From: JASHPR01 sp963833885
GTDB taxonomy: Bacteria > Actinomycetota > Actinomycetes > Streptosporangiales > Streptosporangiaceae
Direction: 5' to 3'
DNA: 64,000 bases
Assembly (NCBI GenBank): GCA_963833885.1
Contig: CAWHZU010000032.1
Span: forward strand, 1-64,000
Positions 7,594 to 16,445 of the stretch are shown piece after piece (position 1 is the first letter of the stretch; each line of letters opens with the position of its first letter). The notes below the pieces were generated by a model. It did no database searches and was not told the DNA's origin. It saw only the letters and a program-made list of their open reading frames with translations. The position numbers and the translations under genes are program-made.

Positions 7594-9129
7594 TCAGTCC
7601 GCCTCGCTGGCGGCGGCCGACGCCTCGACGGTCTGGGCGCGGGTGCCCCTGCCGAGCCACCAGAACAGCACGCCGACGACGATGAACGCGAGCACCGGGA
7701 TGGCTTCGGTCCACAGGTACGTGAACCGCTCCGCATACGTCCAGCCGTCGGGGGCGAAGTTGCTGCCGAACCACGAGTCGCCGAGGCCCGGCGCGATGAG
7801 CTGCACGCTGGCGATGGCCACCAGGACCATCAGCACGACGGTCAGGAACCGGTACAGCGGCATCCGGAACGGCCGGGCCACCGCCGGATGGCTGCGGCGC
7901 AGCTTCCACAGCGCGGGGTAGATGAGCAGGTAGCTGATCAGCGTGGTCGAGATCGTCACGCCGAGCACGGCGTCGAAGTACTTCGCGGCGTTGCCGCTCG
8001 TGATCTGCGTCGCCAGCACGACGACGATCGACGCGACGATCCCGCTGAACACGTTCACCCGCACCGGTGTGCCGAGCTTGGCATTGATCACGCCAAGGAA
8101 CCGCGGCCCGGATCCGTCATAGCAGGAGACGGCCAGCGCGCGGTCCGCACCCATGATCCACGTCGCGCCCGACGTCAGCAGGCACACGATGAAGATAAGG
8201 GCGCAGAAGTCGCCGAGGATCAGCCCCGCCCCGCTGAGCGTCGCCGTGCCATCGGCCGCGACGTGGCCGCCGTAGACGGTGAACACGTCCTGGATTGCGC
8301 TGACGAACCCGCTGAAGTTGGTGATGGCCTTAGACGGCAGCACCACCAGGATGCCGATCACCGGCAGCGCGTACAGCAGGACGCTGAGAACCGTCGAGCG
8401 CGCGATGCCGAACGGAACGTCGCGCCGCGGGTTGATCATCTCCTCACCCGCGCTGTTCGGCAGCTCGAACCCGACGAAGTTGAACAGCAGCACGCCGGTG
8501 AGGAGCACGAAGCCAGCGAACGACGTGGAGTAGCTGCTGGCGCCCAGTCCGTGGGCGCCGTGCTTGGCCGCGTAGATGATCACGGTGATCGTGAACAGGC
8601 CGAGCAGCAGGAACCGGGCGAACGCGCCCGCCGTCGGCAGCCACTTGCCGACGCGGAACGACGTGATGGCCGCCACGATCGTGACCCAGACGAATACGAG
8701 CGACACGATGTACGAGGCCCCCGTCGGCAGGTTGGCGCCGTGATTGAAGAAGACCTCGATCGCGCCGATGCACGAGATCGTCAGCGAACCGCCGATCCAA
8801 ACCGGGTTGGTGATCCAGTAGAGGAAGTTATTGACCGCCCCGGCCAGATGGCCGAAGGCCAGCCGGGTCCACATGTACGGGCCGCCTTCCTGCGGGAAGG
8901 CCGTGCCCAGCTCGGCGAACAGCAGCGCCTGGGGGACGAAGAACACCACGGCGAAGATCATCATCCAGGTGAAGGCCTGACCGCCGCCCTGGGCCACGGC
9001 AGCGATGGTGTCCACGCCGACGATCGTGCAGATGAGGAAGAAGAGGATGTCGAAACGGCCAAAGTGACGCTGCAGCTTCCGTCTCTCGGTCGAGGCGGCG
9101 ACGGTCTCTATCTCGAGGACATCAGTCAT
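7594..9129 (-). CDS. APC-superfamily amino acid permease
   Basis: This polytopic inner-membrane transporter of the amino acid-polyamine-organocation superfamily has about 12 hydrophobic segments. It begins with LQRHFGRFDILFFLICTIVGVDTIAAVAQGG, the TM1 region in which the glycines that normally line the substrate site are replaced by VGVDTI. TM2-TM3 (VVFFVPQALLFAELGTAFPQEGGPYMW) is typical of the glutamate/GABA-exchanger side of the family. The C-terminal tail carries an Ala-rich coil (TVEASAAASEAD). I start at ATG 9129, with GGAG eight bases upstream; an earlier ATG at 9180 would add an Arg/Leu-rich stretch unlike the family. The substrate cannot be read from the sequence. It is transcribed away from the carboxypeptidase gene. 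Confidence 0.88.
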   Translation of the reverse strand: MTDVLEIETVAASTERRKLQRHFGRFDILFFLICTIVGVDTIAAVAQGGGQAFTWMMIFAVVFFVPQALLFAELGTAFPQEGGPYMWTRLAFGHLAGAVNNFLYWITNPVWIGGSLTISCIGAIEVFFNHGANLPTGASYIVSLVFVWVTIVAAITSFRVGKWLPTAGAFARFLLLGLFTITVIIYAAKHGAHGLGASSYSTSFAGFVLLTGVLLFNFVGFELPNSAGEEMINPRRDVPFGIARSTVLSVLLYALPVIGILVVLPSKAITNFSGFVSAIQDVFTVYGGHVAADGTATLSGAGLILGDFCALIFIVCLLTSGATWIMGADRALAVSCYDGSGPRFLGVINAKLGTPVRVNVFSGIVASIVVVLATQITSGNAAKYFDAVLGVTISTTLISYLLIYPALWKLRRSHPAVARPFRMPLYRFLTVVLMVLVAIASVQLIAPGLGDSWFGSNFAPDGWTYAERFTYLWTEAIPVLAFIVVGVLFWWLGRGTRAQTVEASAAASEAD

Positions 9130-9587
9130 CAGGTGTGCTCCGGTGCGTAGTAGCCGAGGCGCACATCCTGACGTGCGCAAGTGTCGGGAGTGTAACCCAA
9201 GATTACTGATTCTTTACCTTGGCTCCGGATCATGGCACTAATCCCCGTATAACCCCCACGCCCCGATGGCTGACCCGGGCCTGGCACTCGGCCCGCCTGC
9301 ACCTGGCCCCGAGGACTGACCAGCAAGCGGCGTAGCGCTACCGGAAGCGGCGTAGCGCTGCCGGAAATGGCCGCCATTGCTGCCCGATTCAAGTTTCCGC
9401 AAAGGCTCACCGAGGTTTTCCGGAATGCACCATAGCCCATGGTTGTGCCGCGTGTGGGCCACGGCCGGAGCGGGGAAAGTCACCGTCAGTATCCAGGCTG
9501 AGGCAAAGAGCCATTACACGCTCAGACCCGGCCAACCGGAGGGCCGGCCCTGCCGCCGGCATGGCGGGAACAGGGGGCATGTCGCCA
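9130..9587. other. divergent intergenic region with a 20-bp tandem duplication
   Basis: These 458 bases separate the divergent permease and carboxypeptidase genes. The permease side (about 9190-9230) is AT-rich and holds CCAAG...CTTGG arms around ATTACTGATTCTTTAC, a likely promoter zone. At 9325-9344 and 9345-9364 a 20-base unit is repeated head to tail with a single difference; each unit contains AGCGCT, and the first contains the perfect palindrome GTAGCGCTAC. No gene was recognised in this stretch. Confidence 0.5.
9325..9364. repeat. 20-bp tandem duplication
   Basis: AAGCGGCGTAGCGCT-A-CCGG (9325-9344) is followed at once by the same unit with G in place of A (9345-9364). The first copy contains a perfect 10-base palindrome, GTAGCGCTAC. 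It could be a duplicated operator or simple slippage. Confidence 0.7.
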
Positions 9588-10817
9588 ATGAGATCACGGC
9601 TGAGTAGGCCTGCGGCCACGCTCGCCGGGCTGGCCGTTTCAATTGGCCTGGCCACAATGCCGCAAGCGGCCGGCGCTGCTGCCGCTCGCACGGCGTTCGC
9701 CAGCCTTCCCGCCCAGCAAGGCGGCAGGCAGTCGGCTGCCCCGGCATCGTCTGTCACCAGGCAGGACGTCGGGGGAGCCGAGCTCGCCAGCCCCGGCATC
9801 GCGGTTCACTACCCGGCGAGCGGCGCCATCCGGCTGCCGCGGGTACCCGCTTCGGCGTATGTCATCGCGGACGCGAAGACCGGGCAGGTGCTCGCCGCCA
9901 AGGACGCGCACGGCTTGTTCCCGCCGGCGAGCACGCTCAAGATGCTGACCGCGATCACGCTGATCCCGCGGCTGAACCCGAACGCCACGGTGCTGGCCAC
10001 CCAGCAGGCCGCGGACAGCGAAGAGTACGACGTGGGGCTCGTCGCCGGGCACCGCTACCAGGTCTCCGACTTGTTCAACGCGCTGCTGCTGATCTCGGCC
10101 AACGACGCAGCGGTCGCGCTCACCCAGGCGACGGGATCGCTGGCCAAGGGCATGGCCATGATCAACGCCGAGGCCCATCACCTGCAGGCCTACGACGTAG
10201 TTGCAAAGCAGCCGAACGGCTTGCCCGCCGCCGGGCAGGTGACATCCGCATATGACCAGGCGCTGATCGCTCGCCAGGCGCTCGCGATTCCGGCCTTCAT
10301 GAAGTACGACTCGACACGTACCGCCGTGTTCCCGATCACGCCGAAGCGGACCGTTCCCCTGGTCAACCAGAACACGCTGCTGACCGACTACCGGGGCGGC
10401 ATCGGCGGCAAGATCGGCTGGACCGAGGCAGCGGAGGCCACCTACATCGGCATGGCCAGGCGGAACGGGACCACGCTGATCGTGACCGTGCTGCACTGCA
10501 CGTCACTGCAGGAGGTCACCTCGGGAGAGAAGCTGCTGAACTGGGGCTTTGCCATGGACGGCAAGGTGCGGCCCGTCGGCGGGCTGGTCTCGCCGTTGCC
10601 TGCCGTCACCACCAGCCACCTAGCACGGCACCCGTCGGCGCGGCGGGCGGATAACAGGAAAACCGCTGCCGGAGCTGCCGTGGCCAGCTCGGCGCTGCCG
10701 ATGGCGCCATTGGCCGCGGCGGGATGCCTCGCCTTCGCCACCGGGCTGGGTGGCGCCTTGCTGGTGCGGCGTCGCCGCCCCGCTAGGCCGGGGGGAGGAA
10801 GCCGATCCGGTCCCTGA
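9588..10817 (+). CDS. dacA: D-alanyl-D-alanine carboxypeptidase (S11, DacA/PBP5-like)
   Basis: This low-molecular-mass penicillin-binding protein trims the terminal D-Ala from peptidoglycan stem peptides outside the membrane. Visible are a signal peptide (ATLAGLAVSIGLATMPQAAGA), the Ser-x-x-Lys motif PASTLKML, the Ser-x-Asn motif LISANDAAV and, in place of the usual Lys-Thr-Gly, GGKIGWT. A C-terminal membrane anchor (LAAAGCLAFATGLGGALLVRRRR) ends the protein. Of three in-frame ATG codons (9561, 9579, 9588), only the third stands at a workable distance, ten bases, from the AGGGGG ribosome site. The last 35 bases overlap the 3' end of trpS on the other strand. The Thr-to-Ile change in KTG is unusual and may alter specificity or rate. 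Confidence 0.9.
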   Translation: MRSRLSRPAATLAGLAVSIGLATMPQAAGAAAARTAFASLPAQQGGRQSAAPASSVTRQDVGGAELASPGIAVHYPASGAIRLPRVPASAYVIADAKTGQVLAAKDAHGLFPPASTLKMLTAITLIPRLNPNATVLATQQAADSEEYDVGLVAGHRYQVSDLFNALLLISANDAAVALTQATGSLAKGMAMINAEAHHLQAYDVVAKQPNGLPAAGQVTSAYDQALIARQALAIPAFMKYDSTRTAVFPITPKRTVPLVNQNTLLTDYRGGIGGKIGWTEAAEATYIGMARRNGTTLIVTVLHCTSLQEVTSGEKLLNWGFAMDGKVRPVGGLVSPLPAVTTSHLARHPSARRADNRKTAAGAAVASSALPMAPLAAAGCLAFATGLGGALLVRRRRPARPGGGSRSGP

Positions 10818-11787
10818 CGGCGGCCATGGTCGGGCCGGCCACCTTCCTGGCCCGGGCCGCGCCGTGGGCGAGCATCTGGTCGAGCTGCGCCTCGTCGGCG
10901 AGCATTTGCTCGGTCCGCTCCCGGATCGGGGCGAACGCGTCGACCACCACCTCGGCCAGGTCCTTCTTGAGCGTGCCGTAGCCAGCGCCGGAGTAGCGCT
11001 TTTCCAGGGCCGCGACGCTCTCGCCGGTCAGCGCCGAGTAGATCCGCAGCAGGTTGGTGACGCCCGGCTTGGCCTCCTCGTCGGCGCGTATCTCGGTGCC
11101 GGCGTCGGTGACCGCGCGGCCGATCTTCCGCCGGATGGACGCCGGGTCCTCGAGCACGTCGATGATTCCCTGCGGCGACGAGGACGACTTGCTCATCTTG
11201 ATCGCGGGATCCTGCAGGTCGGCGATCTTCGCGACGTCGGCGAGGATGTAGGGCCGCGGGATCACGAACGTCCGGCCGTACCTGTGGTTGAAGCGCTGAG
11301 CCAGGTCTCTGGTCAGCTCCAGGTGCTGGCGCTGGTCTTCGCCGACGGGAACCTCGTCGGTCTGGTACAGCAAGATGTCGGCGGCCTGCAGGATCGGGTA
11401 CGTGAACAGCCCCACGCTGGCCGTGTCCGCGCCGGACTTCGCCGACTTGTCCTTGAACTGAACCATCCTGCTGGCCTCGCCGAACCCGGTCTGGCAGCTG
11501 AGCACCCAGGCGAGCTCCACGTGCTCGGGCACGTGGCTCTGCACGAAGACGGTGCAGCGGTCCGGGTCGAGCCCCGCGCCGAACAACTGTGCCGCGGCGA
11601 CCCTGGTCCGGCGGCGCAGCAGTGCGGGGTCCTGCGGCACGGTGATCGCGTGCAGGTCGACGACGCAGTAGAAGGCGTCGTGGCTGTCCTGCATCGCCAC
11701 CCACTGGCGCAGCGCGCCCAGGTAGTTGCCGAGATGGAACGAGTCGGCGGTGGGCTGGATACCGGAGAGCACTCGGGGTCGGGACAT
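10783..11787 (-). CDS. trpS: tryptophanyl-tRNA synthetase
   Basis: This class Ic aminoacyl-tRNA synthetase charges tRNA-Trp in the cytoplasm. The class-I signatures are present: FHLGNYLGAL (HIGH-type) near the N-terminus and KMSKSSSS for the flexible ATP-binding loop. GIQPTADSFHLGN, TYPILQAADILLY and VGEDQRQHLELTRDLA are characteristic of TrpS. From ATG 11787 the protein has 334 residues, normal for the family. The frame stays open further upstream, but it runs through a GGGGGG/CCCCCC palindrome and is not coding. Its 3' end overlaps the convergent carboxypeptidase gene by 35 bases, so the two transcripts can form antisense pairs. Confidence 0.96.
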   Translation of the reverse strand: MSRPRVLSGIQPTADSFHLGNYLGALRQWVAMQDSHDAFYCVVDLHAITVPQDPALLRRRTRVAAAQLFGAGLDPDRCTVFVQSHVPEHVELAWVLSCQTGFGEASRMVQFKDKSAKSGADTASVGLFTYPILQAADILLYQTDEVPVGEDQRQHLELTRDLAQRFNHRYGRTFVIPRPYILADVAKIADLQDPAIKMSKSSSSPQGIIDVLEDPASIRRKIGRAVTDAGTEIRADEEAKPGVTNLLRIYSALTGESVAALEKRYSGAGYGTLKKDLAEVVVDAFAPIRERTEQMLADEAQLDQMLAHGAARARKVAGPTMAAVRDRIGFLPPA

Positions 11788-11807
11788 GCCCGGAATTCTA
11801 ATTACAG

Positions 11808-11840
11808 CCGGGGGGCTGCGCCCCCCGGCGACCCCCAAAA
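11808..11840. repeat. C/G-run hairpin element (copy 1)
   Basis: CCGGGGGGC-TGC-GCCCCCCGG is a perfect 9-bp stem with a 3-base loop (11808-11828), followed by CGACCCCCAAAAA. The same arrangement (one G5-G7 block, a few bases, then a G6/C6 hairpin) recurs at 26363-26394 and 47349-47376. It lies between glpD and trpS, 20 bases upstream of the trpS start. Confidence 0.55.
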
Positions 11841-11864
11841 ACCAGCACAGCCTGCGGTTAGCCC

Positions 11865-11911
11865 AAAAAACTTTTGCGTGTAACCGCGCGATAACCCGCG
11901 CGCGGTTACAC
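11865..11911 (-). terminator. intrinsic terminator of glpD
   Basis: A perfect 13-bp stem (11878-11890 with 11899-11911) closes an 8-base loop. Reading on the minus strand it is followed by GCAAAAG and a run of six T (complement of 11865-11870). The TAA stop of glpD lies inside the stem. This is a textbook rho-independent terminator. Confidence 0.85.
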
Positions 11912-13648
11912 GCCGACGGCGCCGTTGTTGACGACCGGCACTATTTCGGGAGCCCCCAGCCGGATCGCGTCGGCGTCCTGGTCGGTCTCGGCGTCCTGGG
12001 ATGCCCGCTCGGCCTCCACGCGCGCCCGGTAGTTCTCTACCTCGCGGGCCACCTGCCGGGACCTCCACCGCATCGGCCCGGCCATCAGCGCCGCGACCTC
12101 GGCGGCCACGGACAGCCCCCGGTCCCAGGTCTCGATCGACGCGTGGGTCCTTCGCGCCAGCACGTCGTCCAGGTGCCGCGCACCCTCGTGCGACGCGGCG
12201 TAGACCACTTCGGCCCGCAGGTAGTCGTCGGCGCCGGCCAGCGGCTTGCCGAGGCCGGGCTCGGCGGCGATCAGGTCGAGCACCTCCCAGGTCAGTGACC
12301 CGTACCGGCCCAGCAGGTGCTCGATCCGCGCCACGTGCAGGCCGGAGGACCGGGCCAGCGAGTACCTGGCATTCCACAGCGCGACGTAACCGTCGGCGCC
12401 GGCCAGCGGCACCACGTCGGTGCAGGACGGCGCCACCCGGCCGTCCAGGCCGTGCGCCACCGCGTCCACGGCGTCGCGCGCCATCAGCCGGTAGGTGGTG
12501 TACTTCCCCCCAGCGATCATCACCAGGCCGGGCACCGGGTGGGCGACCGTGTGCTCCCGCGACAGCTTCGACGTCGATTCGGACTCGCCGGCCAGCAGCG
12601 GCCGCAGCCCTGCGTATACGCCTTCCACGTCGTCCCTGGTCAGCGGCACCGCGAGGATCCGGTTGACCTGCCCGAGCACGTAGTCGATGTCGGTCCTGCT
12701 CGCGGCCGGGTGCGCCTTGTCCAGGGACCAGTCGGTGTCGGTGGTCCCGATGATCCAGTGCCGGCCCCACGGAATGACGAACAGGACGCTGAACGGGGTA
12801 CGCAGGATGATCCCGCTGCCGGAGTGGATCCGGTCCCTGGGCACGACAAGGTGCACACCCTTGGACGCGCGCACGTTGATCGTGCCGCGGCCGCCGACCA
12901 TTGCCTGGATCTCGTCGGTCCACACGCCGGTCGCGTTCACCACCTGCTGGGCGCGGATCTCCAGCTCGGCCCCGGATTCCAGGTCCACGGCCCGGACGCC
13001 GGTCACCCGCTCGCCTTCCCGCAGGAAGCCGGTCACCTGGGTACGCGAGGCCGCGTGCGCGCCGTAGCCAGCCGCCGTCCGGACCAGAGTCATCACGTAC
13101 CGGGCGTCGTCTACCTGCGCGTCCCAGTAGATGAGCGCTCCGGTGAGGGCGGACCGCTTGAGTGCCGGAGCGATCCGCAGCGCGCCTCGCCGGGTCAGCT
13201 GGCGGTGCCTGGGCAGGCCTCTGGTCTGCCCCAGCGAGAACCCAAGCACGTCATAGGCGCTGACCCCGGCACCGATATAGGCGCGCTCCCAGGCGTGGTG
13301 GGTGAACGGGAGCAGGAACGAGACGGGATGCACGAGGTGCGGCGCGATCCGCTGCAGCAGCAGCGAGCGCTCCCCCAGCGCCTCCCTGACCAGGCCGATG
13401 TTGAGCTGCTCCAGGTAGCGGAGCCCGCCGTGAATCAGCTTGCTCGACCGCGACGAGGTCCCGGAGCCGAAGTCCCGCGCCTCGACTAGGCCGACGGACA
13501 GCCCGCGGGTGGCCGCGTCCAGGGCCACCCCGGCGCCCACCACGCCGCCACCCACGACCAAGACCTGGAGCTCGGTGTTCACCAGAGCCCTTATCGCAGC
13601 CTCCCGCTCGGCGGGGCCCAGCCTCGCCGACACGCCCGCCCCAGACAT
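11906..13648 (-). CDS. glpD: aerobic glycerol-3-phosphate dehydrogenase
   Basis: This FAD enzyme oxidises sn-glycerol-3-phosphate to dihydroxyacetone phosphate at the membrane and passes electrons to quinone. The N-terminus has the dinucleotide fold VLVVGGGVVGAGVALDAATRG, then FGSGTSSRSSKLIHGGLRYLE, a GlpD hallmark. Further on are VVNATGVWTDEIQ, VIPWGRHWIIGTTDTDW and MIAGGKYTTYRLMARD. A C-terminal helical domain follows. The length (580 aa) fits the family. I start at ATG 13648; the preceding frame to 13681 adds nothing typical. It is transcribed toward trpS but ends in its own terminator, so the two are separate units. No glpF or glpK is nearby. Confidence 0.95.
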   Translation of the reverse strand: MSGAGVSARLGPAEREAAIRALVNTELQVLVVGGGVVGAGVALDAATRGLSVGLVEARDFGSGTSSRSSKLIHGGLRYLEQLNIGLVREALGERSLLLQRIAPHLVHPVSFLLPFTHHAWERAYIGAGVSAYDVLGFSLGQTRGLPRHRQLTRRGALRIAPALKRSALTGALIYWDAQVDDARYVMTLVRTAAGYGAHAASRTQVTGFLREGERVTGVRAVDLESGAELEIRAQQVVNATGVWTDEIQAMVGGRGTINVRASKGVHLVVPRDRIHSGSGIILRTPFSVLFVIPWGRHWIIGTTDTDWSLDKAHPAASRTDIDYVLGQVNRILAVPLTRDDVEGVYAGLRPLLAGESESTSKLSREHTVAHPVPGLVMIAGGKYTTYRLMARDAVDAVAHGLDGRVAPSCTDVVPLAGADGYVALWNARYSLARSSGLHVARIEHLLGRYGSLTWEVLDLIAAEPGLGKPLAGADDYLRAEVVYAASHEGARHLDDVLARRTHASIETWDRGLSVAAEVAALMAGPMRWRSRQVAREVENYRARVEAERASQDAETDQDADAIRLGAPEIVPVVNNGAVGV

Positions 13649-13681
13649 CACGTTCTGAACGCTACCGGGCGCGGCGGGCAA

Positions 13682-14794
13682 TCACGTCGGCCGGCGCGAT
13701 GTCACGACGACTTCGACCCGCTGGAACTCCTTGAGGTCCGAGTAGCCGGACGTGGCCATGGTCTTGCGCAGCGCCCCCATGAGGTTCATCGACCCATCGG
13801 CCCTGCTCGACGGCCCGTGCACGATCTGCTCGAGTGTGCCGATCGTGCCCACGGCCAGGCGGGTGCCGCGCGGCAGGTCGGGGTGATGCGCCTCGCTGCC
13901 CCAGTGGTAGCCGCGGCCGGGCGCCTGGGCGGCGCGAGCGAACGGCGATCCGACCATCACCGCGTCGGCACCCAGCGCCAGGGCCTTAGCGATGTCGCCG
14001 CTGCGGGTCATCCCGCCGTCGGCGATCACGTGCACGTAGCGGCCGCCGGATTCGTCCAGGTAGTCGCGTCGGGCGGCGGCGACGTCGGCGATCGCGGTGG
14101 CGGTCGGCACGGCCACGCCGAGCACCGCTGCCGTGGTGTGACCCGACCCGCCGCCGAACCCGGCCAGAACCCCAGCCGCCCCGGTCCGCATCAGGTGCAG
14201 CGCCGCGGTGTAGGTGGCGCAGCCGCCCACGATCACCGGGATGTCGAGCTCGTAGATGAACTGCTTGAGGTTCAGCGGCTCGGCCATGCCCGAGACGTGC
14301 TCGGCCGAGACCGTGGTGCCGCGGATCACGAAGATGTCGGCCCCGGCGTCGAGGACGGCCTTGTGGTAGCGGACGGTCCGCTGCGGCGACAGCCGTGCCG
14401 CCGTCGTCACCCCGGCGGCCCTGATCTCCTCGATCCTCCGCCCAATCAAGTCATCCTTGATCGGCTCGGAATAGATCTCCTGCAGCCGCCTGGTGGCCGC
14501 GTCGTCATCGAGGTCGGCGACTTCGGCGAGCAGCGGCTCTGGGTCGTCGAACCTGGTCCAGAGACCCTCGAGGTCGAGCACGGCCAGGCCGCCGAGGCGG
14601 CCAATCTCGATCGCGGTCGCGGGCGAGACGACGCTGTCCATGGGCGCAACCACCAGCGGCAGCTCGAACCGGTAGGCGTCGATCTGCCAGGCGATCGACA
14701 CCTCTTCCGGATGCCTGGTGCGACGGGACGGCACGATACCGATCTCGTCGAGCGCGTAGGCGCGGCGGCCGCTCTTCCCGCGCCCGATCTCCAT
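13682..14794 (-). CDS. guaB3: GuaB3-type IMP dehydrogenase family protein
   Basis: This TIM-barrel protein of the IMPDH/GMP reductase superfamily lacks CBS domains (370 aa). It opens MEIGRGKSGRRAYALDEIGIVPS, the usual GuaB3 N-terminus, which fixes the start at ATG 14794, five bases after the guaB stop. PLVVAPMDSVVSPATA, VIVGGCATYTAALHLMRTGAAGVLAGFGGGSGHTT and VIADGGMTRSGDIAKALALGADAVMVGSPF mark the nucleotide-binding barrel. In IMPDH the catalytic loop carries Cys (GSICTT); here the aligned stretch is GGGSGHTT with no Cys, so classical thioimidate chemistry at that site is doubtful. The gene pairs with guaB in actinobacteria generally; its exact role there is debated. Confidence 0.9.
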   Translation of the reverse strand: MEIGRGKSGRRAYALDEIGIVPSRRTRHPEEVSIAWQIDAYRFELPLVVAPMDSVVSPATAIEIGRLGGLAVLDLEGLWTRFDDPEPLLAEVADLDDDAATRRLQEIYSEPIKDDLIGRRIEEIRAAGVTTAARLSPQRTVRYHKAVLDAGADIFVIRGTTVSAEHVSGMAEPLNLKQFIYELDIPVIVGGCATYTAALHLMRTGAAGVLAGFGGGSGHTTAAVLGVAVPTATAIADVAAARRDYLDESGGRYVHVIADGGMTRSGDIAKALALGADAVMVGSPFARAAQAPGRGYHWGSEAHHPDLPRGTRLAVGTIGTLEQIVHGPSSRADGSMNLMGALRKTMATSGYSDLKEFQRVEVVVTSRRPT

Positions 14795-14799
14795 CTGGG

Positions 14800-16338
14800 T
14801 CACGTGCGCCCCCACCCGCCCCGGCCCACTCCACCGTAATTCGGCGCCTCGGTGACCATCTGGATGTCGTGCGGATGGCTCTCGGCCAGCCCGGCGCCGG
14901 TGATCTGGGTGAACCGCGCTTCCTGAAGGCTGGCGATCGTGCGGGCGCCGACGAACCCCATCGCGGCCCGCAGCCCGCCAACGAGCTGGTTGGCCACGGC
15001 GCCGAGCGGGCCGCGATACGGCACCCGGCCCTCGACGCCCTGCGGCACGAGCTTGTCCTCACGCAGCACGTCGTCCTGGAAGTACCTGTCCTTGGAGTAG
15101 GACCCGCCGCGTTCGCTGTTCCGCATCGCGCCGAGCGAGCCCATTCCCCGGTACAGCTTGTACTGCTCGCCCTGAATGATGACCATTTCGCCCGGCCCCT
15201 CCTCGCATCCGGCGAGCAGGCCGCCCAGCATGACGGTGTCGGCCCCGGCGGCGATCGCCTTGGCGATGTCGCCGGAGTACTGCAGGCCGCCGTCCCCGAT
15301 CACCGGCACGTTCGCGGGACGCGCCGCCTTGGCCGCCTCGTAGATGGCGGTGACCTGCGGCACGCCCACCCCGGCCACGACCCGGGTGGTGCAGATCGAG
15401 CCGGGCCCAACGCCCACCTTCACCGCGTCGGCGCCGGCATCGATGAGCGCCTGGGCGCCGGCCCGCGTGGCCACGTTGCCGCCGATCACGTCGACCTGGA
15501 CGTTGGCCTTGACCTGCGTGATCATGTCGATGACCGCCTGGGCGTGGCCGTGCGCCGTATCCACGACGAGGAAGTCGGCGCCGGCGTCGGTGAGAGCCTG
15601 CGCCCGGCGCTTGGCGTCCTCGCCCACCCCGACGGCCGCGCCGACGACCAGCCGCCCGCCGGAGTCCTTGGTGGCGTTGGGGAACTTCTCGCTCTTGGTG
15701 AAGTCCTTGACCGTGATCAGGCCGCGCAGCCGCCCGGCCGCGTCGACCAGTGGCAGCTTCTCGACCTTGTGCTGGGCCAGCAGCACCAGCGCGTCGTCGG
15801 ACGGAACCCCGACGGGCGCGGTGACCAGCGGCATCGGCGTCATCACCTCGGTGACCCGGCGCCGGTGGTCGGTCTCGAAACGGATGTCACGGTTTGTGAC
15901 AATGCCGAGCAGCACGCCGTCGGGCCCGGTCACCGGCACCCCGGAGATCCGGTAGCGGGCGCATAGCTGCTCGACATCGGCGACGGTCGCGCCGGGGCCG
16001 CAGGTCACCGGATTGGTGATCATGCCTGCCTCGGACCGCTTCACCATGTCAACCTGCTGCGCCTGGTCCTCCACGGACATGTTGCGGTGCAGCACCCCCA
16101 CCCCGCCCAGGCGCGCCATGGCGACGGCCATCCGGGCCTCGGTGACTGTATCCATGGCGGCGGAGACCAGCGGCACCCGCAGCATTAGGCGGCGAGTCAG
16201 CGCTGCAGTGGTGTCCGCCTCGCTCGGCATGATGGCCGAGTGGGCCGGCAGCAGGAGCACGTCGTCGAAGGTCAGGGCCGGCGGGTCGAACTTGGCGGCT
16301 TCGGTCATGTCGGTTATCGGCTGCTCGGTTCTGGCCAT
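14800..16338 (-). CDS. guaB: inosine-5'-monophosphate dehydrogenase
   Basis: This enzyme converts IMP to XMP with NAD+, the first committed step of GMP synthesis. FDPPALTFDDVLLLPAHS starts the barrel. Two CBS domains are inserted at about residues 110-230 (MITNPVTCGPGATVADVEQL; VTEVMTPMPLVTAP), the regulatory Bateman module. The catalytic loop VGVGPGSICTTRVVAGVGVP carries the active-site Cys, and GMGSLGAMRNSERGGSYSKD is the flap. The start ATG 16338 has AGGA six bases upstream. It is followed at five bases by guaB3, and a sigma factor gene lies 107 bases upstream on the same strand, the same neighbourhood as in streptomycetes. Confidence 0.97.
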   Translation of the reverse strand: MARTEQPITDMTEAAKFDPPALTFDDVLLLPAHSAIMPSEADTTAALTRRLMLRVPLVSAAMDTVTEARMAVAMARLGGVGVLHRNMSVEDQAQQVDMVKRSEAGMITNPVTCGPGATVADVEQLCARYRISGVPVTGPDGVLLGIVTNRDIRFETDHRRRVTEVMTPMPLVTAPVGVPSDDALVLLAQHKVEKLPLVDAAGRLRGLITVKDFTKSEKFPNATKDSGGRLVVGAAVGVGEDAKRRAQALTDAGADFLVVDTAHGHAQAVIDMITQVKANVQVDVIGGNVATRAGAQALIDAGADAVKVGVGPGSICTTRVVAGVGVPQVTAIYEAAKAARPANVPVIGDGGLQYSGDIAKAIAAGADTVMLGGLLAGCEEGPGEMVIIQGEQYKLYRGMGSLGAMRNSERGGSYSKDRYFQDDVLREDKLVPQGVEGRVPYRGPLGAVANQLVGGLRAAMGFVGARTIASLQEARFTQITGAGLAESHPHDIQMVTEAPNYGGVGRGGWGRT

Positions 16339-16445
16339 GTTTCATCCTAGTGACTCCGGCGGCAGCTCGGTCCGCGCCACGCTCCGCCGCGTCCCGCCAC
16401 CCCCACCCGCGCGGCCGCCGGGTCACCCACTGCCCGGCCTCGCGG

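Noticed and set aside
7468..9150. 560-codon plus-strand open frame opposite the APC permease
   Set aside because: Its Arg/His/Asp-rich sequence is the complement of membrane-helix codons; the minus-strand frame has the APC motifs and a ribosome site.
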